From: Echiichthys vipera
Lineage: Eukaryota; Chordata; Actinopteri; Perciformes; Trachinidae
Direction: 5' to 3'
DNA: 64,000 nt
NCBI GenBank assembly: GCA_963691815.1
Contig: OY829647.1
Coordinates: forward strand, 10,851,360 to 10,915,359
The notes beneath the pieces are model-generated. The model was not told the DNA's origin. It was given only the letters and a program-made list of their open reading frames with translations, and did not search any database. The position numbers and the translations under genes are program-made. Positions 26,038 through 41,019 of the stretch are shown in pieces (position 1 is the stretch's first letter; each line of letters opens with the position of its first letter).

Positions 26038-26595
26038 ATCAGAGTGCAGGTTTTGCCTTAAACCTATCCAGAAGACACCTCCAAGATATAAAACTGCTGA
26101 GCATGGGTCTGTTCTCAGCAGCCAATAAAACACAGAGAAACTCAAAGTTATAGAAGCTATTCACTCCCCCTTAGTGCTCCCTTCCTGTGATGCTTTCCCT
26201 CTGATCCTGCAGTATGTATGTGTGCATGTACGTGTATATGTGTTCTTTGCTCTTATTGGCAGTGTTGGCAGCTTTACCAGTGCAAACATAACCCTGTTGT
26301 AAATTGCAAATGTTGAGAGATTTATATTTGTGTTTGATTTAATCGTATCTATATCTATGCATGTATTTACTCGAGCTTAATTGATTTGATTGAGGTTTAC
26401 ACTGCTTATTGTTTTTTTGAAGGTCATTCTAACGCTTTTATTTGCCTTTGTGAACATTTTGTATGTAAGGTAACACGATGCCAGAGATTTTTGGCACAAA
26501 CACTGTGTTGTAAACACACTGTGACTGAATGATAGTAAAACACTGAATTTTCTCTTAACAACTAAAGAAACTATATTTAAAGACACCACTTTCAT

Positions 26596-26720
26596 GTCTG
26601 CACTGTAAATACAAAGCTACAACAACAACAGCTGGTTAGCTTAGTTTTGCATAAAAGCTAGAAACAGAGGGAAACAGCTAGTCTGACTTTTTCCATAGGT
26701 AACAAAATCTGCATACACAA
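26596..26720 (-). repeat. Teleost interspersed repeat (ctggacagagcca family), inverted copy
   Basis: Recognised from memory as a very common percomorph repeat, here in reverse orientation. Key blocks are gctggttagcttagttttgc, agaaacagagggaaacagct and ggtaacaaaatctgcatac. The same family occurs in the opposite orientation at 56464-56640. Confidence 0.55.
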
Positions 26721-27321
26721 TGACAAAAAGACCCCACAATGGCAGGGCCCCTGGTAAAGAAATACTTCCACATATAAGACTATATGAAAGGACATATTGC
26801 CATTTTTACTCAAAGGCTGTTCTTTTTTGTATGGGTTAAAGGAGAACGGATCCTTTTGTCCTTTGCGCATTCCAAGTGCACCGGGGTTATTCAGGGCACA
26901 AGGTAGTCATAAATCCTAGGTGTGGACAGATAGTGGTCCATGAATGTCATGTACTGTATATAGATACTGAACAAATATGGAGTCCCAATCACACAGTCAA
27001 TTGCAGGGTAACCACATAGACAAAATTTACAGTTCTCCATTCTGTTGACCTGCATTTTTTTTTTTTAGAGTACACTCTAGAAAAGCAGAACTTAAATTAT
27101 GGAACTCGGCATGGAGCTGTTAAGGCATTGTGTGCAGATCCAAGTTGCTCTTTGAGGCTTTGTTACACTTCCAATTTCCTATTTGTCTTCACATATACAC
27201 CGGCTGTACATTTCTATGTTTTTATTTTCTAGTCCTCCCCCCTCCCCCCATCTGGTCCAGTAGAGCTCAGCAGCGTGTGTGGAGGAGTGTCTCCTGTTCC
27301 CCCTGTCCTCTCCCTCTCCAG

Positions 27322-27426
27322 GAGGATCAAAAGGAGGAGGACCCACGCAGGGTGTTTGAAGAGCCCACCGACACTCCCCTATGGGTGGTGAACTGGCAGA
27401 TGCTCAAACCACACAACTCTATCTAG
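27322..27426 (+). other. Exon-like segment, possible terminal coding exon of unknown gene
   Basis: A strong pyrimidine tract and ctctccag lie before 27322. From there a frame runs 34 codons to a TAG at 27424-27426 with coding-like composition (EDQKEEDPRRVFEEP at its start, MLKPHNSI at its end). I do not recognise the protein, no partner exon is found upstream, and no poly(A) signal was identified. It could be a terminal exon, an exon of a non-coding transcript, or chance. Confidence 0.2.
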
Positions 27427-28987
27427 ACGGGAGGAGCATCCTTCTCATCTGCTTTTGTACCCCTGCCATTGGTTTCCCTTGCAGCCATGAACCAGACATT
27501 AGTTTCAACTGTATTGTCATTCATAGATTTGTATTCTTGCACATAACATTGTGCAACCAAGTAATGCCATTCATTCTTGCATTTACAGTCCATCCTTCAG
27601 TCATGTTGTTTTGACCATTTGTCCTTGGTTTTGTATGTTTATAGATTGATTTTTATCTCTCCAGGCTTGTAGTTTGAATGCTTTGCCTTCAAACGGTTGA
27701 TTGACCAAATTACTTATTTATACAACATGCAGTATTTTCCTTTTTTTAGTGGTATCTAGAGATCAAGACCTTTGACAAATAAATCCAAACATGTCTCCAT
27801 GGCCAGAAACCACTATGGGCAAGGGAGTAAATGTTTCTTGGTTATTTCTATGAACTGACCCTTTAAGAAGAGAATTTTTTTTGAGAGTATTTGGCACAGC
27901 CACATGTAGACTCAGATGAGGTTTCCTATCTCAATATCAACATGTCACACTGGGTTCTTCCCCATCAAAAATATGAACTGGAATACGGTTTACTGCCAAC
28001 ACAGAGAGGCACACTGAATTGTTAGGATCTTTTCAGTTGCTCAGCCATCATAGCATCACACAGCTGCGGTTCCTGCCATGCTGATTGACTGGCCTTTAAC
28101 TTCCTGGGTGGCAGTACTGAATCTCTGACCTGCTCTGTCTCGCTGTCCTCCACCTGCTCGTTCACTCTGCCTCTATCTGCTCGACAGGACTCGCCTCCTC
28201 CGACAGGCCTCCCAGAACATCGGCTCCTGAAAGCCTTTCTCCCTCTCTCTCTTTAATTCTTTATCTCTTTCCTTCTTCCACTTTTTCCTTTGCCTCTCTG
28301 TATCTGTTTCACTCTGCCTGTCCATCTATCAAAGCCAACTTCTCTCCCAACTCCTGTGTTCTCATGTCAGCGAGAGGTGAAAGAGGTGTCCTACAGTTAA
28401 GAAAAACCTGCAGCTTTGTTTCATATTACACCTCACAGAGTGCTGTAGCTGTCTGTGGTTATCAGCCTCTAGTTCTGCCTCCCACAAAAGCCTTTCTCCA
28501 CCTTACACAAATGCCTTTCTATTACTTGTTGTTATGCTTGTAATCCTTTTATTCAGTGATTCTAATACAAAATTAGGACATTGCCATATGTATATTTAAA
28601 TGTATATTAAAAGGCATAGGGATTGATACAAATTACATTGTGAGGTTGATCACCCCCTGGTGACTGGCTGCAGTATAGGCCATACGCCCCGTCCCTTCTA
28701 TGTTAGCAGATATGTCATGGGTCAAACAAAAAAATCAAAGTGGTGTTTGGGTGTAACATGCTGGTGTTTGTCGTGTGTTCATTTTCTTTATGGTAAGTTT
28801 TGGTAAGTTCTTTGAGGCTATAAAATCGGGGTGAAATGTCACGATTGACCGCTGTGATCGATAAGTTGGGTGGATGTATGTGCACCCGATCATTACTGGG
28901 CACACTCTGGTTGAGATGTTCTGGCTTATTGTTGTACAGTGGAAGGAAGTGGAGACGTGTTGTCTATCTTTATATACAGTACCAAGT
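27427..28987. other. Gene-free interval
   Basis: No gene is seen. A pyrimidine-rich tract at 28140-28330 includes a second acceptor-like ctcgacag at 28188, without a convincing exon after it. Confidence 0.4.
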
Positions 28988-29510
28988 TGCAGTTCCTCCA
29001 ATGGCCACTATTGCTGGCTCTATCATAGACTGTATAAAAGAAGTGGACACCCATTGGTTTCTGGACTATCCTTCTGGAGCCTCGAGTTTAATATTTTGGC
29101 TGTCGCCATGTTGGTTTTTTGGAGCCAGAAGTGACCGTATTTGGATGGGAGGGTGAAATTTGGGAAGAGCGAGGTGTGGATCTGATTTAGAACCCAAGGA
29201 CACCACCGTGGTAGTGACTTGTCAGTCACATGGTAACCACGCCCCCTAAAGCCTTACCTGCTTTATTGTCTAGTTTTCTCTACATAGGTACATTATTTAC
29301 CAAAAGGTCATCATGCTGTATTGAAGAAAGTTGAAACTAATGATTGACACCATAAACTCATCATTATTAAATCAAGTGAGAAGTTAGTTATAGACTTCTA
29401 TACTTACCAATACTAACCAATGGAGTTGCTCCCTGCTGGCCACTAGAAGAATGCAGGTTTAAGGCACTTCCACATTGACCTCACTTTTCAGGCCCTGAGG
29501 CTGTTGCTAC
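28988..29510. repeat. Teleost interspersed repeat (gactgtataaaagaagtgg family)
   Basis: Recognised from memory as widespread in percomorph genomes. The blocks are, in order: gcagttcctccaatggcc; gactgtataaaagaagtgga; acccattggtttctgga; tttttggagccagaagtgac; gaggtgtggatctgattta; tcatgctgtattgaagaaag; aatcaagtgagaagt; gaatgcaggtttaaggcact; and cctcacttttcaggccc. The end is similar in reverse to the start of the element at 7361. The family name is not assigned; it is probably a non-autonomous DNA element. Confidence 0.6.
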
Positions 29511-30744
29511 GAAAATTCTAACTGTGAACTGTGAGTGAACTAAATGGGAAAACCCCCTTTTCTATTAAAATACACTGTCAATGCTATATCTTTACAACAA
29601 AAAAGTGATAACTTCTGTTTTTATTGAGGCTTATTGGGTGTATTTTTGGGGCACACTCATTCTGTCTGCAGTTAAATCGTGAGCATGAGAATTCATCCTT
29701 GACCTTGGGAACACATATCTTTCGATAAAATATTCTAAACTCCAAGTTCACTTACTTTCGATTTCTTCGAATGTTGCAGTCAGTCAGTAGTAAGGCCCTC
29801 GTATTGACATAGAAATGAAAGGTGCACTGAAGGCGATAAGTTAAGATGAGGAGAAAGAAAGAAGATGAGTTGCGGGAATGCAGATTTGTCTGTTCCATGG
29901 CTTATCACTTATTGGTTGCCCATTGTGGTTTGACCTTTTAACTTTTTACTATTCATGCTGAAAAAATGCAGACACCGTGTGCCCACCACCCCTTGCTGAA
30001 CGCTATGAGTTGCATTCTTTCATTGAAATTCAAGGATGCATTTCTCTTTAGCAGTGCATCTGTATGTCAACAAGTCCTTCATCAGCTGTACTACAAATAC
30101 GGACACTTTGCATCATGTCTGGTTTGTAATTCAGCAGTGATTTACAGTGATCCTACTTCCCCCCAGCAAGACATTACAACTGTGTGGTCGTATTTAATTA
30201 AAGAACTGTTTAAAATGCAACATTCTTAATAGACTCATCATAACTTTGTGTGTATGTGTGTGTGAAGCAGCGTACACCCGTTATACTAGTGTATGTGATG
30301 CCTGCGTTTGTTCGATTCCTTTATCTAGTGATCAAAAGGGGACTGTGTGCCCATACTGAAGGGGGTTGGCCCAATGAAGGAAGGGAGAGGGTCTCTACAC
30401 ATGTAATCCTTGTCAATGAATTTAGGCAATCTTTTTTTATAATGAATATTTCAGTAGTTATTGCAGTGAGCTACTCATGTGAATCTCTCTTTTCACTGCT
30501 CCCTTTGCTCATAAGTGAATCACTCGTCTAATGATTTAATTAATAGCATTGTATCCACAGATGAAAAGCTTATATTTAATCAGCAAAATGAAGTGAAGTG
30601 AGATCAGGGGCCTTGACTGTCATCAAAATGTGCTTGGGGTCCCACTTGCTCACTAAGCCACGCTAAGCCCTGGGACACCCATACTTAATTGAGAGTTAAT
30701 AAATAAATGTGGTTAGAGTAATCCCTAGATCCAGCCCCTCAGAG
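29511..30744. other. Gene-free interval
   Basis: No gene or repeat is recognised. The open frames at 29966-30229 and 30250-30531 are without known domains. Confidence 0.4.
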
Positions 30745-33213
<2,469 letters not shown>

Positions 33214-33332
33214 ACACTGATTATTCTGAGAGCAATATCTGGAGGATCACCTCAGCTATACACCTGATTAGACACACTGATTATTCTGAGAGCGATATCT
33301 GGAGGATCACTTCAGCTATACACCTGATTAGA
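33214..33332. repeat. Tandem duplication, 60-bp unit, two copies
   Basis: The unit at 33214-33273 is repeated at 33274-33332. Inside the repeat I count two substitutions (agcaatat/agcgatat and cacctcag/cacttcag). The near identity indicates a recent local duplication in otherwise unique sequence. Confidence 0.95.
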
Positions 33333-36079
33333 GCTACTGTCTCTTATAGTTCAGAGCCCTCTTTTAACTCTGGAAATTGAATTAATCTTGTCGGTTGTGT
33401 GGGATTGTGTTTGAGCTTTGAAATGTACTGCATTTAAAGGAACTATTTTGCCTCATACAAGCATTGTCTGAATATATTTTCTTTAATATCTAAAGCATGA
33501 AAGAGCATTAAATCTTCTTCTTTTCCTTGTAGTCACTCCTCTTCTTGAATCCCAGCTGCTCTCTTCTGTTGAGGCCTTCCTGTTTCATTTATCTGTGGAC
33601 AAATGCACTAAATTATTGTTCTGCCAATTTGATGGATAATTGTCTGTGAGCACTTTATTTACTTGAATTCAGCTTACCACAGAATGAATGACTTGGCCGG
33701 GATTTTGGAGCCTCATAATACCCCAAATGGATCACCAATATATGCATGCAGCCCTCTCATAAAAATTGATGACACAAAGCACTGTGCATGACAGACAGCA
33801 GTGACACGCATAATATAATGTGCCGTCCTTTACATGGTAATCTGATCTGAGAGGGATTCAATTATTTAATAACAACACGACAGACTATCATTAAAACAAA
33901 TTGTGTGTCAACGCGAGCACACAGTTGGAGCTGCGAGGTCACAGGTATAATGTTATGTTTTGGAGCCTTGATCCCTCCTTCGTGCGCGCACGCAAGCACG
34001 CACGCACACAAACACACAAACACGCACACACGCACACACACAAACACCCACACCCTCTCACTATCCGCTGGTTCTTTTCTTATGAATTGGCTGAATTGAT
34101 CCTCATACAAATTAGGTCTGTCCTCAAAGGGCTCCATCAATACATTGACTCCTTTTATGAGGGTCATCAAACAGCCATTACTGGGCATCAGGGGGTCCCG
34201 TTTGGGGAAAGACTGCCCAGGGTGACTGATGAGCCGGATGGGGATGGTAGCTTGTCTGTGGGCCTTGGAGCTGTGGGCCTGTAGCAATGCAGATAAGGGA
34301 GGGGGTGCTTATTTAGTGTTGGATTCATTAGTTAAGCAAAGCCAAATTAATTTGCTGTGCAACAGAGCTGCTACTACGAAAAACATTAGTTTGTTGTCTG
34401 CTTCGGGAAACCCCAAAATGTTTTACTCTGCAGCTTTGGAATACTTTAAACATAACATTCATTTGTCAGGACAAACTGACACAAATTGAGCACCCAAATC
34501 TCTTCTCCTAAAATTCTTCCCTCAGTGTAATTAGGGTGATTTTACATTTCTGGTACAAGGGGAGGTACATACGGTATGTACTGAGTTTATTGTTGTCCAT
34601 TAACATACGAGTAATTTGGCACCATAAATTACCAGACAAGAAGAAATAAAGCAGATTTGCTCCTGCATGAAGTCCTAAATTGCATAATCTAAAAGCACCA
34701 TTTATTCATCAGGCCTGATCCTGCTATTCTTTGTCTTTTATGTCTTTATTATTGTTAAGCGTTTGTGGCAGTATAAATGGTAACTTACAAGCCTGACATA
34801 TGGTTTCAGCATACTTGACTTTTGTATTAACAAAGGCCAAACTACTGTTTTATTTACCTGATCCCAAAAACAAAACAAAAAAAAAATCAGACAAACAAAA
34901 CGCTTGATATAATGTGATATTTTACTCATGACAAGAAAAAATATGTTGAAGCAACAACAATAGACAAGCAGTGGGGGAAAAAAAAGCCCTGGAGTATTCC
35001 CCATGGCTGCTCTCAGGTAGTACGAAAGAATCTTTGAAACTGAACGCAGACGCAGCAGGATGTAAACAAACTGTCACGGCTGTCAAACACTTGCTTCAAG
35101 AAGTGTCAAAAGTTCAGGCTTTTCAATTACAGATGTTTTAATATGCATGCAAGCCTCCCCTGACTGATTAAAATGCACCATTTTAAGTCTAATTGTTCAA
35201 GAAAACTGTGTTTTATGTTGCTGCAATGGTAATAACTAATGATAGATGCATAAAATTTGCATATATTTCCGAGACCAAGAGAATATCTGATCATTGTGCC
35301 ATAGAGAATTGCTCTAAGTTAGGAAGTTAATTTCATTATCTCCTCCTCCTCATTTAAAGCCCGCCACTTTACAATAATTGGAAAACAGAATAAAAGATTA
35401 GCTTTTGACTGGATGACGGGCGTTAATAAAGTGTGATGGAATGTGAGTGTTACAGAGTGGGTACCAATTACAGCAGCCAATCTCAGACAGGGAGCCATTG
35501 ATGGTGGTGGTTCAATCTCTTCATCTGCCGTACAGTACCATCAGGGACCCACTGCAGAGACCTCTGGGACCCACTGCAGAGACCTCTGCTCCAGCTAGCA
35601 GGCTAATTGTCAATTCTGCTTAAGTCATAAGGAGAGATATTTTACCAGGGCTTTGGAGAGGAAGTGAATTGCAAAATTAAAGTTAAAAAAAAAGTCAAAG
35701 TTAAGCATAAATGTAGTTAAAGTTCAAGAAGAAGCACAGAGAGGTTTTGTGGAGTAATTTGGGTTAGAGGGTGTGGGGGAAAACGTCTCAAAGTATCAAT
35801 CTACTTTATGAAATGTGGCACAACCTGGTGTTAAATTGCCAACGTTTGAATGAATGTAACTAGCATGGTTCGAAAACCTTAACCTTTTAACACCCACACA
35901 ACTTTTTTTTTGCATATTTGGCATACTAAAATGGAAATTGGACAAACAATAATAATGGCAGTATGTGCAAATTCATAATTTGATTAAAGGAACTTTTAAA
36001 ACCATCTCATCCCCCCAAAATGCAGGGACTATAATTTTTTCAAGCTATGGTAGGGGCATCACTTAACTACTCAATGTTA
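33333..36079. other. Gene-free interval with short CA patch and a 22-bp duplication
   Basis: No gene is seen. An impure CA/CG tract lies at 33984-34047. The stretches 33600-33860, 34080-34350 and 35280-35480 are repeat-free with TAAT cores and look like candidate regulatory DNA. This is inference only. Confidence 0.4.
35544..35587. repeat. Tandem duplication, 22-bp unit, two perfect copies
   Basis: The unit begins gggacccactgcagagacct and occurs at 35544-35565 and 35566-35587 without mismatch. Confidence 0.95.
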
Positions 36080-36549
36080 TTTCAAAAACTTAGCACTACT
36101 AGTTCCTTGAAAACTGTGTGGGAAACAGATAGGGAAACAGAACAGGCATATTAAGTCATGTTTTATGGTTCTGCCCACAATTACGGGACTTTTGGTCATC
36201 AGTTCATGACTGTATCCAGAAAACTGTCAGTCAGGAAGTTCCCTTTTGCATTTACTTATTCTTGGTGGGGCCTCCGACCACTGTCTGAGACAATTTCCTC
36301 TATTTATACAGAATGGGTCTAAACCATTATCACGCGGGGTAAGAGAATGCTTGTTCAACAATGGAAGTCAGCTCACGCTCCGTCAGTCACAGGCTGGCAA
36401 AATCAGCTTGCTAGGATAGCAGCGTATGAACAGGTATACTTCTCTTTGCTGGACAGGATGGAACAGCATTATTTAAAATGAGAAAGATTTTTTACTACAC
36501 ACACATGCTGTGTCTTTCTAATGTTCAGTAACATGTTAATAAAAAAAAA
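36080..36549 (+). mobile_element. Decayed 3' end of an L1-type LINE
   Basis: Around 36153-36230 a frame reads SHVLWFCPQLRDFW followed by SSVHDCIQK. This matches the C-terminal H-x-W-x-C-P...FW signature of L1/Tx1 ORF2 proteins. A second broken frame (about 36355-36475) reads QQWKSAHAPSVTGW and then AAYEQVYFSLLDRM, typical of the extreme C-terminus. Stop codons and a frameshift separate the two. An A-rich end (aataaaaaaaaatt) lies at about 36538-36551. The copy is 5'-truncated and cannot code for an active protein. Confidence 0.6.
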
Positions 36550-37097
36550 TTATATATTTGAATTTAAAGAATAACTGGGACATGCTTTATGAACACACCC
36601 TCTACATGTTGTCAACCATTCCTCTGTAAAGTGAGAGCTAGGGAGTTTTTAGTTTGTGGTGTCACTAGGTAGACACTATAGACTATAGAATGTGAATAAA
36701 AAGGGAGATATGGGATAACTATATATAGTGGAAAAAATGTTTACTTAAAAATTAGAAGCTGTTCAACGGTGGGCAGATGGGCTTTAAGAGATCAAAACAT
36801 TTTTTACAATATCAAGCACATTGGAGTGAAATTGCAGCAGGTCGAAAATCTATGACATTAGTTTCTTTCTAATTCTCATGGGTCACCCTCATCCCTCACC
36901 ATGTCACTGCTTTAGTCACATCAGTCACAGTGACCCAAGACATCACTCATTGGCTGTTCCAACAGTACTACACAAATGGGCGTCACAAATGCAATTCTGG
37001 TTGAAAACTCAAATGGCACAACAACATGACACAAAGCAGCAGTGTAGTACAAGTCACTGTGTATCTGTGGTCCAGTCATTAAAAAAAAACAAATGTG

Positions 37098-37262
37098 TGG
37101 GGCGCCCGCTCTACCACTGAGCCACCATATACAGAGGCTAAAAGTACCCGCCTCAGTGACCCGGCTTCGACTCCAACCTGCGGCCCTTTGCTGCAAGTCA
37201 TCCCCTCTCTCCCCCCCATTTCCTGTCAGTCCTCAGCTGTACTGAGAAATAAAGGCATAACA
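37098..37262 (+). mobile_element. Rearranged SINE with inverted head
   Basis: From about 37128 the sequence follows the same body as the SINE at 20953-21143 (cagaggctaaaagtac, cctgcggccctttgctgc, cccatttcctgtcagtcc, aataaaggcat). The first 30 bp (gcgcccgctctaccactgag and onward) instead read as the reverse complement of a tRNA-like SINE head, GTGGCTCAGTGGTAGAGC. This is either two SINE fragments head to head or an internal inversion during insertion. No target duplication was found. Confidence 0.6.
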
Positions 37263-37739
37263 GACTTAAAAAGAAAAGATACGAACTGCCTTAGGTAAAA
37301 AGGTTATAGTTTATAACTTTAACTAGACATCAACATCTACAGTAATAATTAATTTTTAAGCTCATGCTAACTTTATATTTTCTTTTAGGTCTAATTGTAA
37401 AAAAGTTAGCTTATATATAGACATGTATATGTGTATGTATATACCGTATATGTGATATGTGACTATATACTGTATATATATAGGTTACTAATATTTCCCT
37501 GTTTAAAGAGCCACTGTTACTAACAAATGGCAAAGGTGTTAGTCTTTTTTCATTTTTGTCCTTTCTAAATAATACTGTGACAAATTTACTGATTTAGGTA
37601 ATTCAACACTATTGCATCACGTAAAAACCAACAATAAATCAGCTGTTCAGCTGAACACCATTCATTTTTCTCCACTTCTCTAATTGAACATAATCGGAGT
37701 TGTAAGTAGGACAGAATGGTTGAGACCTGCTGATCTGTC
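37263..37739. other. Gene-free interval, AT-rich
   Basis: No gene is seen. A TATA/TATG-rich patch lies at about 37410-37485. Confidence 0.45.
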
Positions 37740-37776
37740 ACACACACGTACGCACACGCACACGCACACGCACACG

Positions 37777-37811
<35 letters not shown>

Positions 37812-37832
37812 ACGCACACGCACACGCACACG

Positions 37833-37863
<31 letters not shown>

Positions 37864-37887
37864 ACTCACACACACACACACACACAC
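37740..37887. repeat. Compound CA/CACG microsatellite
   Basis: CA tracts alternate with two blocks of repeated cgcaca units (about 37748-37777 and 37801-37835), then CA again with two ctca interruptions. Confidence 0.95.
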
Positions 37888-40837
37888 TGACAATCTAGCC
37901 TCATCAAAAATGATGTGGTAGGCCCTTTGTTGTCAAACTCTTCATACAGAAATCGCATATTCATGGGGGTGTATTTAAGCCATTTCTGCTGGCATAAGCA
38001 TGCAGCACAGCAGCGGCATTCTGAAATGACTGTCGTTTTCTTTGCCACTTAACCTACCTCGCTGGTTCAGAACGTGGCACCTTGTTTTTTTGATGCCTCG
38101 CGCTGGGGCCCCATCACACTAAATTCTTCAGGTTTAATAGTGGCTCGGAGGCCTGTGGTAACACGAGACGTTTCTCGATTATACACTAAACAGCAAGAAT
38201 TGCAGTTATTCAACTGACATCATTTTGTTGTGGAGTGGCAGTGGACAAACACAGCTGCTTTGAATTAGTGCACCGCTGCTGCAGTGGTGAGCTGGTGTTC
38301 ACTGCCTTATCTTAAAGATGTTGAATGCAGTCTTATTACGCTAACAATAAAGAGCACCCTACTTTACACACAACCAAGGCCGCTCACCCTGAACTCAGAC
38401 ATCTACTGTATATTTCATCACGTCTCCAGACTCACCTGCACCTTTATTTTTGCCAACAATACGTTAAATCAAATGCTTGCATCATGCAAACCTTAAAATT
38501 CTCCTTCTTTACTAAAAGAAGAAAGTACCTTATGCAAAAATGCTTGGTGTAGAGTATTTCTGATAAATTAGCTGCTAATGTAGCTTGATAAGGTATCTGT
38601 CCTATGAATAGTAACTTGAAAACTTAATTATTAGAGATCATTGCTTTCTTGTATGAGACACAAACAGGTATTTTTCCTCTGTTGACCAATAGAGTCCTAA
38701 GCTTTTGTTTCTCTGGTGAAGAATTATCCACCTGCTGTCAAGCCTCTTTGATCCTCAGTTGGTTCAACATCTGCTGTTTCCATTAAATCTTGTCTTTGCC
38801 GATAAAAAGAAGGGCTTCTCAGGAGTGATGTCCAAGACCTGCAGGACCGGGCCTTTAACACAGCAGCACACGAACGCACACACCTCCTCTCACTCAGAAA
38901 ATGACACAAAGTTTCTGTATAGTATGTAAGAATTTAACAGATAGGTTCAAATTTTTTTCAAGTCTGTCTTAAAACAACACTAATTTTCCAATGTGTACCA
39001 TTGTTATCGGTCTCTTAAGTCATTCTTCCTGTCCATACTGACTGTCCTAATGCTATTCCAATACATTCCCTTGCTGTGAAAAAAAACACAACAAACCAAA
39101 GCTAATATGAGGCTTTTGCAGACCGAATGACATTCTCTCCTTTTGTCATTCAGCCATCTTAGCAAGAAGACGCTGTCCGGGAAAAGGGAAGAGGAAAGTT
39201 CACACTGTAATGGCCGTAACTTTGAAAGAAAAGGCACTTAATTTGACTAACTGCACTTGTTGAAACCTCACATTAGCTTCAGCTGAACTTTACGATGCAT
39301 TTTCTCACAAAATGCACTGAGGATTTTCACTTATATTGGAAACACATTAGGGGGGAGGTCTTCATGGACAGAAGGAATAATTACAGACGACAAATTACTC
39401 TTCCAATGTGAGTACTGAATTTAGATAGACTTGAATGAAAGTGAACATGTTCTTTAAAACTTAAAGCTTTAGATTGATAGGTGATGAATGAAGACTGATG
39501 GTAAGTGTAGAATAAATGTATGTGACAACAATCGTATAGTCTCTTAGTCTCTATTTTTGGTTTAATCAGAACAAGTATTAAATCGAGTCACAATCCTTCA
39601 CTTGTGGTTTATCGATTAACTACTCATCTAGACATACTCACCAACTAGATGATTGTTAGATTACAATCCTGCCCTGCAACTGAAGTTCCTCATACAGGAA
39701 ACATCAAACCTGCAAACTTGACTTGCTTGATGAGAGTTGCACATAATGTGTATCTACATGTGCAAAGCAATTTGTAATTTACCCATATCAGCCATACCAT
39801 GAATTACCTTAATTAGAAACATCCCCTCGAGCTCTTTCTATTGATCGCCCAGCACGCTAAATCAAAAGTAATGTTGGACAGTTACCCGAGAACGCCATCG
39901 ATGATTAATCAGGCACTGCTCAATCATTACCCTTTTTAAAGAATTTCCTCTTCTTTTAACACGTCTCTCTTTTCACCCCAGCGTTTTTGTATTTTTAATT
40001 TTCTTTTTCCAGCGCCTTATTTGATGTTTTGTAACTTTTCATGTGTTGCCAGTGGATCGCGGCCTTTAGAAAGGAGATGCTTCCCTTCCAGGGTGGCAAG
40101 GGTGTATATGCATATGAATATTTTCCATTGATGAATATGATACACTGCTGCGGCGCCTTTGATAGTCTCCTGCTCGGGTCTTGAGTGATGTCATAATGGT
40201 GGGACGAAGATCCTGGGCAAAACATCCCAATCCACAGCAGAGAGGAGCAAACATTAGAGCCCTTTGACGTCGTCTGTGTTTAATATTACAGGACTGTTTA
40301 CTGGGGAGGGAGTGGATTCTTGTGGCCACCAGGGAGCCCAAGTATGTTTAAGGTCAAGCCATCTCCGTTCCTCTGCAGTCAACTTCAGGATCTTTAATCA
40401 CTTGTTGTTTTTGACTGTGATTTTTCAATCATGGCCAGGTCTTTATAATGCATGAGGACATTACATAGTTATGAACAGCTTGGCAGGCAAGTCGAGGCCT
40501 TGATGGAACTTGTTAGATACTTTCAGAAAGAACTTTATGTTCTCCTGCATACCTTCAGGTTCAAGGAATAGTCATCGATAGATCGATACCATAAGACTTT
40601 AGGAAGTCTGCACATTGACCCTGTAACACTGCAAAGTATCGCTTCTACACTTTGTTTTTTAGTACGGCTTAAACCAGCTTTATTGGTTCTGGAAGGACTA
40701 TTTTAACAACTTTTGAGAGCGCCAGGATAGCTCTTTCCCCTTGTTTCTAATCTTTACTGTAAGCTAATCTACCTAGTATCTACATTTATTCATAAGATTA
40801 AGTGTATTTCAAACTATTACTTTAGCATCTGATAAGG
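37888..40837. other. Gene-free interval with POU-site-rich candidate element
   Basis: No gene is seen. The stretch 39780-40280 is repeat-free and rich in homeodomain-like cores. It includes ATGCATATGAATA at 40108-40120 and ATGAATATGA at 40131-40140, which resemble POU sites. 38040-38170 is another GC-richer unique segment. Confidence 0.4.
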
Positions 40838-41019
40838 CAAGGGTGTCAAACTGATCCAATAAAGGGCAGCTGTGCCTGCAGGTTTTGATTCTAACCAAGC
40901 AGGAACACACCTGATCCAACAAATCAACTGTGTGAAGGCAATTCAGTTGAGTCAAGTGTGTTCTTGCTTGGTTGGAATGAAAACCTGCAGCCACAGCGGC
41001 CCTTTACTGGATACCCCTG
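40838..41019. mobile_element. hAT-type MITE with 8-bp target site duplication
   Basis: This 182-bp element starts caagggtgtc and ends gatacccctg, so the termini are imperfect inverted repeats. The inverted similarity continues inward through most of each arm (tgcaggttttgattctaacc at 40877-40896 pairs with ggttggaatgaaaacctgca at 40970-40989), so it folds back. The 8-bp direct repeats tgataagg at 40830-40837 and 41020-41027 are identical. An 8-bp duplication with CAGGGGT-like ends is the hAT hallmark. There is no coding capacity. Confidence 0.8.

Noticed and set aside
28188..28260. Second acceptor-like site followed by a short open frame
   Set aside because: The frame after it is only about 22 codons, low complexity and runs into a CT tract; weaker than the candidate at 27322.
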